The notes beneath the pieces were generated by a model, which worked only from the letters and a program-made list of their open reading frames with translations, ran no database searches and was not told the DNA's origin. DNA of 60,714 nucleotides from Lentimicrobium sp. (GTDB lineage Bacteria; Bacteroidota; Bacteroidia; Bacteroidales; Lentimicrobiaceae): NCBI GenBank assembly GCA_019429275.1, contig JAHYJC010000027.1, forward strand, positions 1-60,714, given 5' to 3'. The stretch's first letter is position 1, and every line of letters begins with the position of its first letter. Positions 19,386 to 28,236 of the stretch are shown here, piece by piece. The translations under genes and the position numbers were made by a program.

Positions 19386-19880
19386 TCAGTTAAGGTTGAT
19401 TTCGTTGAGCGAATTGCGCACAATCTCTTCCTGACGGACAGGATCGGAGAGTTCGCGGCGGATAACTTTTTCAGCAATCTCGATGGAAAGATTTGCAATC
19501 TGATTTTTGAGTTCGGTTATGGCAGCCATCTTTTCGAAATGTATCCTTTCGCGGGCATTTTCGATCATTCGGTTGGCTTCTTCACCGGCTTTCAGGCGGG
19601 CCTCTTCAATCAGTGACTCCTTGATAACACGGGCTTCACCAATCAGCTTGTCGCGTTCATCTTTGGCTTCGAGCATCATTATTTCGTTGGTAAACAACAA
19701 CTGCTTCATCTCCTCACGGGCTTTATCAGCCTCGTGAAGTGCCAGCTCAATGTTTTTCTCGCGTTCGTGCAGGGCACGCATGACCGGAGGCCACACAAAC
19801 TTGCCCAGGATGAACAGCAACAATCCAAACGACAAGGCCATCCAGAAAATAAGCCCAATGCCAGGATTTACTAATTCCAT
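19386..19880 (-). CDS. atpF: ATP synthase F0 b subunit
   Basis: 164 aa from the ATG at 19880 (MELVNPGIGLIFWMALSFGL). A longer in-frame start at 19934 adds an unlikely 18-residue leader. One N-terminal membrane helix (residues ~8-28, ending LGKFVWPPVMRAL) is followed by a long charged coiled coil rich in Glu, Arg and Ala, the peripheral stalk. Length and layout fit the family. Confidence 0.93.
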   Translation of the reverse strand: MELVNPGIGLIFWMALSFGLLLFILGKFVWPPVMRALHEREKNIELALHEADKAREEMKQLLFTNEIMMLEAKDERDKLIGEARVIKESLIEEARLKAGEEANRMIENARERIHFEKMAAITELKNQIANLSIEIAEKVIRRELSDPVRQEEIVRNSLNEINLN

Positions 19881-19964
19881 AATATTTCCTTTTTTTCGAT
19901 TATGATAAGTAAACAAAACTACCGGCGCAACCAACCGTTGAACCGGTAGTTAATCCGTTTCAGG

Positions 19965-20225
19965 TTAAATAAACAGGATAAGCAGACAAACCACGATGGC
20001 AAAGAAAGCAACCCCTTCGATAAGAGCTGCCGATACAATCATGTTTGACCTGATATCACCTGAAGCTTCGGGCTGGCGTGCAATGGATTCAAGAGCTGCA
20101 CGGCCGATATTGCCAATGCCAAACGCAGCGGCAATTGCGGCGATTCCGGCGCCGAAAGCAGCAGCCATTTTGGCCAAAGGAGCCAGATCGGTTGCTACCT
20201 GAAGAAGTACTGATAAAACTGTCAT
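19965..20225 (-). CDS. atpE: ATP synthase F0 c subunit
   Basis: 86 aa with two membrane helices and the polar loop IARQPEAS. The ion-binding carboxylate is the Glu in SAALIEGVAFFAIVV. The residue after it is Gly rather than Ser or Thr, so the Na+-binding pattern is absent and proton coupling is likely (inference). It forms the rotor ring that turns against subunit a. Confidence 0.95.
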   Translation of the reverse strand: MTVLSVLLQVATDLAPLAKMAAAFGAGIAAIAAAFGIGNIGRAALESIARQPEASGDIRSNMIVSAALIEGVAFFAIVVCLLILFI

Positions 20226-20272
20226 AATTGTTGGGTTTAAGGATGAATCAAAAATTTATTTTCTACAAAATT

Positions 20273-21388
20273 TTAATGGTGATCTTCGGCATGTGAGTGC
20301 TCCTCGGTAGCCATGCCAAAATACAAAGCCGATAAAAGCGTAAAAACATAAGCCTGAATAAAAGCTACCAGCAATTCGAGCAGGCTGATGAATATGGCAA
20401 AAAATACCGATACCAGAGAAACTCCATATCCGAGTCCGGGACTAATCTTTGCAAACACAAAAATCAAACTCATAAAACCAAGGACAATGATATGGCCTGC
20501 AGTTATGTTGGCGAACAAACGGATCATCAATACGAAAGGTTTTACAACGGCTCCGGTTATTTCGATGATCGGGAAAAGCGGAATCGGAAATTTGAGCCAC
20601 CAGGGCACTCCGGGTGTGTTAAAGATGTGAAGCCAGTATGATTTATTGGCACTGAACGAAGTCATGAAAAAGGTAAAAAGTGCCAGAACCATGGTTACGC
20701 CTATGTTACCCGTTACATTTGCACCTCCCGGAAAAATGGGAATCAACCCGATAAGATTGGTAAAAAAGATAAAGAAAAACATGGTAAGCAAAAAAGGCAT
20801 AAACTTTTCATAACTGTGGCCTATGGAAGGCTTTGCAATTTCATCGCGGATGAAAAGGATGAGCGGCTCAAGTATGGATTGTATTCCTTTGGGGGCATGA
20901 CCGGCATTTCTTTTATAAGCTTTCGCAACCGAAAAGAAAACCAGCAACAGCACAATGAAACTCACAAAAACCCCGACTACATTTTTGGTAATTGAAAAGT
21001 CAAGTGGTTTTGATACTTCAGGATCGGTTTCTGTTGTACCTTCTTTAACTTTAACAATCTTTCCACGATTGGCTCCCTGTGCGGTTTCAATTTTAAATCC
21101 CTTATAGGCATCGTTCCCATGATGAAAACGTGAAGAACTGAAAACGTGAAGTTTTCCCTGATCGAAAAGAATGACCGGTAAAGGAATTGAAATGTGGGTA
21201 TGCCCGATGGTTGCGATGTGCCATTCGTAGCTGTCGATGATGTGATCAATGATCATTACCCCGGCATTAAACTCTTCAGCATGTTCAGTGGTTTCTTCCC
21301 CTGAATTTTTGCCTTGGGGATTACCGGCTGAAAAAACTGCCGGAAACGACAAAAAATATAATAAGAATACGAGGTAAAACTTTCCCAT
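20273..21388 (-). CDS. atpB: ATP synthase F0 a subunit
   Basis: 371 aa from the ATG at 21388 (MGKFYLVFLLYFLSFPAVFS). It is longer than the E. coli protein because of an N-terminal signal-like helix and a ~100-residue periplasmic extension, as is usual in Bacteroidota. The conserved half-channel region LMIRLFANITAGHIIVLGF carries the essential Arg. The C-terminus is His-rich (EEHSHAEDHH). Subunit a provides the two proton half-channels. It is the first gene of the operon; 47 bp separate it from atpE. Confidence 0.95.
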   Translation of the reverse strand: MGKFYLVFLLYFLSFPAVFSAGNPQGKNSGEETTEHAEEFNAGVMIIDHIIDSYEWHIATIGHTHISIPLPVILFDQGKLHVFSSSRFHHGNDAYKGFKIETAQGANRGKIVKVKEGTTETDPEVSKPLDFSITKNVVGVFVSFIVLLLVFFSVAKAYKRNAGHAPKGIQSILEPLILFIRDEIAKPSIGHSYEKFMPFLLTMFFFIFFTNLIGLIPIFPGGANVTGNIGVTMVLALFTFFMTSFSANKSYWLHIFNTPGVPWWLKFPIPLFPIIEITGAVVKPFVLMIRLFANITAGHIIVLGFMSLIFVFAKISPGLGYGVSLVSVFFAIFISLLELLVAFIQAYVFTLLSALYFGMATEEHSHAEDHH

Positions 21389-21397
21389 TCCTAGCAA

Positions 21398-21751
21398 AAC
21401 AGATCATTTAAATTATAACCACTGCGAATTTTCCTGACTTGCAATAATAGCGAAATAATTCATAGGGAGTCTTGCGGAAAAGTAAGATTCCCTAAGAATA
21501 TTAAAAATCGTTTATCACTCAGGCATTGGCTTAAACAAGACAAAGGCATAAATGTTTGAGTAGCGCCGGAATAAATTACGAAGATCATTTTACAGTGAGA
21601 ATGAGTTTCTTTTAGAAAAATTTTATCAGAAAATATTTCTGTAATTTAAACCGTAATGGTCAGGCGGGCAAAACAGGCAAAAAATAAATAATGAAGTTGA
21701 TCAGAAAATTCTGTCTTTTCCATAATTAAACAAAATCTGAACGGAAATTAG
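21398..21751. other. Intergenic region upstream of atpB
   Basis: About 350 bp. It holds no convincing frame or RNA. It should contain the atp operon promoter on the minus strand, but no TAnnTTTG box was unambiguous. Confidence 0.4.
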
Positions 21752-22423
21752 TTAAAGATTTCTTGCCGGTGGAATCCTGAAAAACAAGCCATTAATTCCG
21801 AAATCATTTTTCGCAACTTTCAGGTAATCTGTTCCATCTCCTGATTTTATCCGCTGCCCTCCATAGCTGAAGCCCAGTGCCCTGAGCATATCACTTTCAT
21901 GATTCACCGAAACCACATGAAAGGCTGTTTCCTGTGTCAGGCCATCGCCGGAGCTGAAAATGGTTTCAATGATGCGTCCAAACCTGAACTCGAGCCGGGC
22001 AGCCATATCCTCATTGCCCAGCATGCGATAAGACAATATCAGGGGATCGAGGAATGAAATTTCGAAAGGACTATGAAAAATCAGATCGGATGCCAGCCCT
22101 ATAATGTGTTGATAATCTGATTCATTGAGCAAGTCTTTATGAAGAATCAGCATGAGACTGTCGGCCAAAGGATGATTTACCTGTGGGTTAAATCCCGGCT
22201 GAAGCGCATAGCCATAGTAAAGCAAATGGTACTCACGCAGACTCAGCAAAGTATCGTTTTGATTTAGTCTTTGCAATAAATTCTGATAATTCAGGGGCTT
22301 CCCTGTTTTATTAATTGTTTTACCGATCTTTTTAAAGTCAGGAGGATTGAATTGACTTTTCTGAGCCTGGATTCCTGAAAACCCGGTTATTAAAATTATA
22401 AAACATAACAGTGCTCTTTTCAT
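21752..22423 (-). CDS. DUF4919 family exported protein
   Basis: 223 aa. Residues 1-20 (MKRALLCFIILITGFSGIQA) are a signal peptide. The motif LSLREYHLLYYGYALQPGFN and the C-terminal YGGQRIKSGDGTDYLKV are typical of DUF4919, a Bacteroidota-specific family of unknown function. A mid-region of helix pairs could be TPR-like. It should be periplasmic. The next gene upstream is the IscX-like gene, 39 bp away on the same strand, but no functional link is evident. Confidence 0.75.
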   Translation of the reverse strand: MKRALLCFIILITGFSGIQAQKSQFNPPDFKKIGKTINKTGKPLNYQNLLQRLNQNDTLLSLREYHLLYYGYALQPGFNPQVNHPLADSLMLILHKDLLNESDYQHIIGLASDLIFHSPFEISFLDPLILSYRMLGNEDMAARLEFRFGRIIETIFSSGDGLTQETAFHVVSVNHESDMLRALGFSYGGQRIKSGDGTDYLKVAKNDFGINGLFFRIPPARNL

Positions 22424-22462
22424 AACTCAGAGGTATAGAGGATAAGATTCAAAGTCAAAGCA

Positions 22463-22912
22463 TCAATTCCAGGTATCATCATCGGCAATTTCAGGATAAT
22501 CTTCTTTATAATCATCTTCAGTAAGACTGACCCAGGTATAAATAACCGAGTTCAGCGTCTCTTCATCCGGATCCTTTTCATCGCTGAAATTCGGAAACTT
22601 TCTCACCATTTCTGCGATTCTTTTGTGGCTGATGGCAGCAGGATCTTCGCCTGGAAATTTCTGATTCAGTAAAATGGCAATGGTACCAAAATTATTCCAG
22701 TTAAGGGGTGCTATGGCTGCAAATTTAAGCTCTGCAGCATTCATTATTTCATTTATTTCAGATTCGCTTACCTTACTGCCACTTTTTTTAAGCGCCCTTT
22801 TAAACATGGTGATATTGAGAGGAATATCAGGATAGGTTGATGGAAAAAGATGCCTGCTCTCCTGAAGAATCAGAGAAGCAATTTTATTTAAGTCATCATC
22901 ATTAAGCGACAT
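22463..22912 (-). CDS. Protein with C-terminal IscX-like domain
   Basis: 149 aa, cytoplasmic and acidic. Residues ~74-134 follow the IscX pattern: LNWNNFGTIAILLNQKFPGE, then DP, KRIAEMVRKFPNFSDEKD, then ETLNSVIYTW. IscX is normally a free ~66-aa acidic protein that binds IscS and iron and tunes Fe-S assembly. Here it is preceded by ~70 residues of unknown helical sequence (ITMFKRALKKSGSKVSESEI). No other isc or suf gene is nearby. The IscX call rests on pattern recognition and needs a profile search. Confidence 0.6.
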   Translation of the reverse strand: MSLNDDDLNKIASLILQESRHLFPSTYPDIPLNITMFKRALKKSGSKVSESEINEIMNAAELKFAAIAPLNWNNFGTIAILLNQKFPGEDPAAISHKRIAEMVRKFPNFSDEKDPDEETLNSVIYTWVSLTEDDYKEDYPEIADDDTWN

Positions 22913-23024
22913 AATTCCACCCTAATTTTGGATTTCAAAATTAACAACAATCAAATCAACTTCCGGCTTTTACGAATATATTTTTAAGCCTGGAAGTGGA
23001 AAAACAATAGAGATAAAAACTTTC

Positions 23025-23618
23025 CTAATCTATCACTTTGAATCTGGCCGCCATCTGAAAAAATTTCTGAAGGCAGAGCATGGTGAGTTGTGAATCTTCC
23101 AATGCATTGTGGGTAATACCTTCGCGTTCAAAACCAAACCATGCCGAAATGGCTTTGAGGCTGAGAGAGCGAGGAACCGTTTTCCCACTGGCCTCGAGAA
23201 TCCGGAATGTGTACCAGGCAATGGTATGCAAATCGATGAGCTTATTGCTAAAAGGCCAGTCAAGGTTTTCGCCGGAATAGGCAAATTTGAGGAAGTTGAC
23301 ATCAAAAATCACACTTTGTCCGCAGATAATCAGATTTTTAAGGTCGCCGCTTTGTCGTTTCAGCAATTTCCGTATCCATTTTTCAAAATCTTCAAGAACC
23401 TCATAAATCATAGGTGCTTCCTGCAATTCATCCCACGAAAGGCCATGAATTTTTTCAGCAGCTGAGGTAAAGGCTTCTTCATTTTCGGGATAAACATTGG
23501 TAAGAAAAGTCCCCAGTTCTACCCAATTATCATTAAGTAAAACCGCTCCGATCTGAATGATTTCATGGTAGCCGGGCTCAGGGCCACTCATTTCAAGGTC
23601 AACTACTAAAAACGGCAT
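23025..23618 (-). CDS. DEDDh 3'-5' exonuclease
   Basis: 197 aa from the ATG at 23618; a GTG directly precedes it. Motif ExoI is PFLVVDLEMSGPEPG (D and E ligands), ExoII is ICGQSVIFDVNFLKFAY, and ExoIII is EGITHNALEDSQLTM with the catalytic His and last Asp. These place it in the DnaQ/oligoribonuclease superfamily of two-metal 3'-5' exonucleases. It is too short to be a polymerase subunit with extra domains. The substrate, small RNA or DNA ends, cannot be told from sequence. Confidence 0.85.
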   Translation of the reverse strand: MPFLVVDLEMSGPEPGYHEIIQIGAVLLNDNWVELGTFLTNVYPENEEAFTSAAEKIHGLSWDELQEAPMIYEVLEDFEKWIRKLLKRQSGDLKNLIICGQSVIFDVNFLKFAYSGENLDWPFSNKLIDLHTIAWYTFRILEASGKTVPRSLSLKAISAWFGFEREGITHNALEDSQLTMLCLQKFFQMAARFKVID

Positions 23619-23650
23619 CACATTTAGATTTTACAATAAAGAAGTTAAAA

Positions 23651-23673
23651 CAAAAGCCCGAAAAGGGCTTTTG
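23651..23673 (-). terminator. Hairpin after the racemase gene
   Basis: CAAAAGCCC (23651-23659) pairs with GGGCTTTTG (23665-23673) around a 5-nt loop. On the minus strand it is followed by a short T run, 40 bp after the stop of the racemase-like gene. Confidence 0.65.
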
Positions 23674-23712
23674 TTGCACAAATATCATTATTTTTTCGAT
23701 ACAAAACAGTAT

Positions 23713-24783
23713 CTACCTTATTTGTTTACCGATATACCGTGAATTCATAATTCTCAGTACACCCATATAGTCCATTCTAAACTCAATAAGATCTCCGGTT
23801 TTGTATTTCCGTTCATTCTTTCCCAGATCTACAACAATCATATCAGAGCTTGTTCCTGCAAATGAAATACCCGGATCAACTGGCGTAAGGTGTTCATTTT
23901 CAACATCAAGAAGCCCAAGGTCAAGAATTGCCCTGAAAGATGATTTGCCACTATCGTCACTGTTGAACTCATACGAATGGCCTTCAACATTTGTACCCAT
24001 CTCACCATTAGGCTGAATTGGTTTTTGAATGAGTTCGATAATTTCGGTGTAGAGTCTGAAAATATCGTTATGCATTCCGGGCATCACCGAATCGTGATAA
24101 ACATCGGTACCCAGAAACAGGGTTTCCCCAACTCTGAAATGATTTATTCCCTTAGGCAAAAGTTTTTCATAAATCAAGGGAATAGAAACCGATGACCCAC
24201 CTGATACATAAGGAATCTGTCTGTTAAAACGGGCCTCAACCAACTGTTTATAAAGGCTGAGTTGAATAAGTTTATCGTGATTTGGTAACACTCCGTACAA
24301 ACAGTTAAGATTGGTCCCTATACCTACCACATTTATATTTGGCAGCATAAAAACTTTTTCATAAAAATCAATAAAATCATCGCGCATCACTCCTTCACGC
24401 AACTCGCCCATTTCAATCATAATGATGACTTTATGAACCTTTTGCTGCTTTAAGGCTTCATCGGAGATTAGCTTAATTGTTTTGTATTCAGTATTAAAAC
24501 TTATATCGGCATACTTAACCACTTCAGCTATAGATCTTGCCGGAGGCGGTTTTATATAAATGGTTTCAGCCGCAGGAAAAAGTTTTTTTATGGCACGCAG
24601 ATTTGAGACACGCGAATCGCAAAACTGCTTAATGCCCAAATTTAAAAGTTCCTGAAGGTACAATTGGTTGCCGCATAACAGTTTAGAAACTACAGCCCAT
24701 TGAATGCCTTCCTTTCTGAAAAGCTCATCTAAATAAAGGTAATTTTCTTTTAGCTTTTGCCTTTCCAGCGTAATAAAAGCCAT
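23713..24783 (-). CDS. PLP-dependent alanine/ornithine racemase-like protein
   Basis: 356 aa. The N-terminal alanine racemase TIM-barrel is evident, with the PLP lysine in WAVVSKLLCGN (about residue 34). NTEYKTIKLI, IIMIEMGELREGVM and FRVGETLFLG line the cofactor pocket. The C-terminal domain is shorter than in classical Alr. The closest functional group is probably the ornithine/amino-acid racemase class, but substrate cannot be fixed. Its start overlaps the stop of the GNAT gene by one base (TGATG), so the two are translationally coupled. A D-amino-acid acetylation pair is possible (inference). Confidence 0.8.
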   Translation of the reverse strand: MAFITLERQKLKENYLYLDELFRKEGIQWAVVSKLLCGNQLYLQELLNLGIKQFCDSRVSNLRAIKKLFPAAETIYIKPPPARSIAEVVKYADISFNTEYKTIKLISDEALKQQKVHKVIIMIEMGELREGVMRDDFIDFYEKVFMLPNINVVGIGTNLNCLYGVLPNHDKLIQLSLYKQLVEARFNRQIPYVSGGSSVSIPLIYEKLLPKGINHFRVGETLFLGTDVYHDSVMPGMHNDIFRLYTEIIELIQKPIQPNGEMGTNVEGHSYEFNSDDSGKSSFRAILDLGLLDVENEHLTPVDPGISFAGTSSDMIVVDLGKNERKYKTGDLIEFRMDYMGVLRIMNSRYIGKQIR

Positions 24784-25235
24784 CAGACGGTTTCTTTTTT
24801 AAGGCGCATTTCAAGGTATTTATTGTCGAATCCTAGCTTCTGATACAAATGTCTTGCTGGATTGTCAGGTTCTACATGCAGGGCGATATCACCATGAGCC
24901 AGATTGATGGCTTCCTTCATCAGGGCTTTGCCTATGCCTTTGCCCCGGAGATCGCGGTGAGTGGCAATGTAAACAAGTATATTTTCAGGAATATAGCCTT
25001 CCATGCCGGTTTGATTCACCACAACAGCCCCAATAATTTTCTGATCAACACGAGCCGTCAGTGTGAAACCACCGAAAGAAGTCCGGTCTTTGACCGAAAA
25101 GTCAATGGCTTTCATGATATCTTCTTTCCTGTCTCCAAACTGATCAAGATGCTCATAAAGAAAATCAGTAATTTCATTTTTGTCGTTAATGTCTGGTTTT
25201 TTAACTGCGCTGTATACATTTAACTGATAAGTCAT
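24783..25235 (-). CDS. GNAT family N-acetyltransferase
   Basis: 150 aa. The GNAT fold is shown by ILVYIATHRDLRGKGIGKAL, where RGKGIGKAL is the acetyl-CoA pyrophosphate loop, and by ALHVEPDNPARHLYQKLGFD near the end. It is the first gene of a coupled pair with the racemase-like gene. The substrate is unknown. An AT-rich region of about 250 bp upstream separates it from the divergent PPK2 gene. Confidence 0.88.
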   Translation of the reverse strand: MTYQLNVYSAVKKPDINDKNEITDFLYEHLDQFGDRKEDIMKAIDFSVKDRTSFGGFTLTARVDQKIIGAVVVNQTGMEGYIPENILVYIATHRDLRGKGIGKALMKEAINLAHGDIALHVEPDNPARHLYQKLGFDNKYLEMRLKKETV

Positions 25236-25530
25236 ATTAGATTGTGTTTTGTTCGGTTCGCAAGATACGGCTTTTTTACGGTTCTGTCAAATTAATATTT
25301 ATTTATAATGATTACGAATATATTATTATATATATTGTTCTTATATTTCTATGATTTTATTTAATTGTATATCAATATATTACAATAAGTTGAGTAACAT
25401 TTTTTGTTCATATTTTTTTTGTTTTAATAAATTATATTTACAATTTATATGAACGACAAAAATCAAGTTGACACGCTGAAATTTGTTATTATCTTTAACA
25501 ATCTTAACACAGAGATTAACATCAGCAGAT

Positions 25531-26424
25531 ATGAAAAAGAAAAACCTCCTTTACGACACTGACATTCTGGCAAAGCCGGGCAAAAAAATAAAAGTTTCTG
25601 ATTTTAACCCTTCTTATAAAGGCATCATCAACGGAAAAGAAGACGGAGTAAAATTACTGGAAGAAAACATTGCTCAAATGAGAGAGTTGCAGTCAAAGCT
25701 TTATGCTCATAACCGCTACTCTTTTCTGTTGATATTTCAGGCCATGGATGCAGCCGGAAAAGACGGAACCATTAAGCATGTAATGTCGGGGCTGAACCCT
25801 CAGGGATGCCAGGTTTATAGCTTTAAAACGCCTTCAGTTGAAGAACTTGACCACGATTACATCTGGCGCACCTACAAGTGCCTTCCCGAACGGGGAAACT
25901 TCGGAATTTTCAACCGCTCGTATTATGAAGAAGTGCTGGTGGTGAAGGTGCATCCTGAGTTTATCCTTGGCCAGCATCTGCCCGGAATTAAATCTGTTGA
26001 TCATATTGGCAAAGATTTCTGGACAGATCGCTACCGCCAGATCAATGATATGGAAAAGCATCTTACCGAAAACGGAACCATCGTTCTTAAATTCTTTTTG
26101 AACGTATCAAAGGAAGAGCAGAAAAAGCGTTTTCTTGAGCGCATTGATGACCCTGCCAAAAACTGGAAATTCTCATCAAACGATGTTAAAGAACGTCAGT
26201 ACTGGGAAGATTACATGAAAGCATACAGCGATATGCTGACCGCAACCTCAACCGAATATGCCCCCTGGCATGTGATTCCGGCCGACCGCAAATGGTTTAT
26301 GCGTTATGCAGTCAGTAACATCATCATCAACCGCATGCTCGAACTTCAGTTAGATTACCCTGTGCTTCCCGACAGCGAAAAAGCAAAGCTTGAAGATGCA
26401 AAAAAAATGCTGATGGCAGAATAA
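25531..26424 (+). CDS. Polyphosphate kinase 2 family protein
   Basis: 297 aa from the ATG at 25531 (MKKKNLLYDTDILAKPGKKI); a longer frame from 25483 runs through the untranslated leader. Walker A is QAMDAAGKDGTIKHV, followed by the lid region PERGNFGIFNRSYYEEVLVV and the FLNVSKEEQKKRF segment. PPK2 enzymes transfer phosphate between polyphosphate and nucleotides. Its single-domain length fits class I or III; TWKC-like residues (WRTYKCLPERG) favour use of AMP or ADP, but class assignment is inference. A near-consensus box TATCTTTA at about 25489-25496 may be its promoter. Confidence 0.9.
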   Translation: MKKKNLLYDTDILAKPGKKIKVSDFNPSYKGIINGKEDGVKLLEENIAQMRELQSKLYAHNRYSFLLIFQAMDAAGKDGTIKHVMSGLNPQGCQVYSFKTPSVEELDHDYIWRTYKCLPERGNFGIFNRSYYEEVLVVKVHPEFILGQHLPGIKSVDHIGKDFWTDRYRQINDMEKHLTENGTIVLKFFLNVSKEEQKKRFLERIDDPAKNWKFSSNDVKERQYWEDYMKAYSDMLTATSTEYAPWHVIPADRKWFMRYAVSNIIINRMLELQLDYPVLPDSEKAKLEDAKKMLMAE

Positions 26425-26434
26425 TCCGACCCCG

Positions 26435-26469
26435 GGCTCCCCAATTCTTCAATCAAAAAAAGGGGAGCC
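26435..26469. terminator. Convergent-gene hairpin
   Basis: GGCTCCCC (26435-26442) pairs with GGGGAGCC (26462-26469). It lies between the convergent PPK2 and trpB2 genes. Confidence 0.6.
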
Positions 26470-26480
26470 TACGGCAGATT

Positions 26481-27842
26481 TTAAGGCTGCAACATTTCAA
26501 TGGCTTTAATTGACTGCCTTATGCTTTCATTGCTCACCAGTTTTTCGCCATTCAGTTTGCCCGACATAAACAATTCGTAAGCAGCCATGTCGAAGTAGCC
26601 ATGTCCGCATAAATTGAAGAGTATATTTTTGGAAACACCTTCTTCGCGGCAGCGATTGGCTTCGTCGATTACAGTTGCAATGGCATGGGTAGCCTCAGGT
26701 GCAGGAATTATGCCTTCGGTTTTAATAAACTGCATTCCGGCTTCAAAGCATCGCTGCTGATTTTGCGAAACAGCTTCAATCAATCCATCTTTAAGCAACT
26801 GACTTACAATTACACCCGCCCCATGATAACGCAACCCTCCTGCGTGTATGGGAGATGGCATAAAATCATGACCCAGCGTGTACATTGGCAATAAAGGTGT
26901 AAGACCAATGGTGTCACCAAAATCGTATCTGAACTCCCCACGGGTAAGTTTCGGACATGAGTCGGGCTCAACTGCAATACAGCGGATATTCTGATTATCG
27001 GTGAGATTAAGTTTGAGAAACGGAAAGGCAATGCCCGCAAAATTGCTGCCTCCGCCAAAAGGCGCAACAACAATATCGGGCATCTGACCGGCTTTTTCCA
27101 TTTGCACCATGGCTTCCTGGCCGATGATTGTCTGATGTAGCAGCACATGATTCAACACAGAGCCGAGCGCGTAATGCGTTGTCGGATCAGAAGCTGCCCG
27201 CTCCATGGCTTCGGAAATGGCAATGCCAAGACTGCCTGATGAAAGCGGATCTGCTTCCAGAATGCTGCGACCTGCAGCGGTGAGCACGGAAGGAGAAGCG
27301 TGAACTTTGCCTCCAAAAGTATTCATCATAATTCTGCGGTAAGGCTTTTGATCGTAACTTACTTTAACCATAAACACTTCACATTCCATATCGAACATCT
27401 GGCAGGCATAAGCAAGCGCTGTTCCCCATTGCCCGGCACCGGTTTCGGTGGTAATCTTTTTGATGCCCTCCATTTTATTGTAAAAAGCCTGTGCTACGGC
27501 GGTATTGGGCTTGTGCGAACCGGCAGGGCTTACACCTTCATATTTATAATAAATACGGGCCGGAGTATTCAGTGCTTTTTCAAGATTTATGGCCCTGAAA
27601 AGCGGAGTTGGCCTCCATTGTGCATAAATTTTTCTTACCTCTTCGGGAATTTCGATGTAGCGCTCCGATGATACCTCCTGCCTGATCAACTCTTTGGCAA
27701 AAAGAGGCTCCAGCATATCAGGTGAAATGGGTTGACGTGTTCCGGGATGCAATGGAGGCAAGGGCTTGTTGGGCATATCTGCCACAATGTTGTAATAAAA
27801 ACGGGGGATCTCCTGTTCGGTAAGGTTAATTTTACGTTGCAT
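26481..27842 (-). CDS. trpB: TrpB2-type tryptophan synthase beta-like protein
   Basis: 453 aa from the ATG at 27842 (MQRKINLTEQEIPRFYYNIV). The PLP lysine is in EGVSPAGSHKPNTAVAQ and the phosphate loop is GGGSNFAG. The catalytic region TTETGAGQWGTALAYACQMF matches beta-type PLP enzymes, and the SPAGSHK variant marks the TrpB2 subgroup. TrpB2 condenses indole with serine and usually works without a conventional TrpA. No other trp gene is adjacent. The 66-bp upstream extension to 27908 looks like leader rather than protein. Confidence 0.88.
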   Translation of the reverse strand: MQRKINLTEQEIPRFYYNIVADMPNKPLPPLHPGTRQPISPDMLEPLFAKELIRQEVSSERYIEIPEEVRKIYAQWRPTPLFRAINLEKALNTPARIYYKYEGVSPAGSHKPNTAVAQAFYNKMEGIKKITTETGAGQWGTALAYACQMFDMECEVFMVKVSYDQKPYRRIMMNTFGGKVHASPSVLTAAGRSILEADPLSSGSLGIAISEAMERAASDPTTHYALGSVLNHVLLHQTIIGQEAMVQMEKAGQMPDIVVAPFGGGSNFAGIAFPFLKLNLTDNQNIRCIAVEPDSCPKLTRGEFRYDFGDTIGLTPLLPMYTLGHDFMPSPIHAGGLRYHGAGVIVSQLLKDGLIEAVSQNQQRCFEAGMQFIKTEGIIPAPEATHAIATVIDEANRCREEGVSKNILFNLCGHGYFDMAAYELFMSGKLNGEKLVSNESIRQSIKAIEMLQP

Positions 27843-28036
27843 TTTTTTGAGTTTTAAGAAGAAATAAAATGTAAAATGATCGGAATTGCCCAGAATAATT
27901 ATGAACAATGAGAAGTTAAAGACTTCGCATAAGTAAATAGCTGACAGGCAGAATCAGCAATCCGAAATCAGAAATCAGAATTCCGAAATCGAAAAGGAGC
28001 ATAACACTCCCACGGGGGTTGAGATAAAGTTAGGAG

Positions 28037-28141
28037 GCCTGGTTTGGCCACCACCATGACCATGATGTGAAAAAGGAGGAAGTAAAAACAGCAGTTGCTG
28101 GATTCATGGTGGCTTATTTGAAGTACAAAAATAGTGAATAA
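28037..28141 (+). pseudogene. Decayed reading frame 5' of the CRISPR array
   Basis: This frame reads AWFGHHHDHDVKKEEV and then KTAVAGFMVAYLKYKNSE before TAA at 28139-28141. It has a His/Asp-rich start and an amphipathic helix and looks like the C-terminus of a real protein. There is no start codon and a stop (TAG) lies directly upstream. A second frame from about 27985 (EIEKEHNTPTGVEIKLGG) ends just before it. A frameshift between the two would join them into a ~55-aa protein. Family not recognised. Confidence 0.35.
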
Positions 28142-28236
28142 CAAGGCCCAAAATTCAAAGTGATAAAAATTAACGAAAATTTAACGAAATGCGTAAAAAC
28201 TGCCAATCAATGTATAAGAACCATCTGTTCGGATGT
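28142..28236. other. AT-rich flank of the CRISPR array (distal end)
   Basis: About 95 bp of AT-rich DNA precede the first repeat. On the plus strand this is the 5' side of the array and could be a leader. However, the first repeat is the most diverged one, which is more typical of the old end. No TAnnTTTG box is clear here. Confidence 0.4.

Noticed and set aside
20225-20273. Na+-coupled ATP synthase
   Set aside because: The c-subunit carboxylate is followed by Gly (ALIEGVAFF), not the Ser/Thr typical of Na+-binding c-rings.
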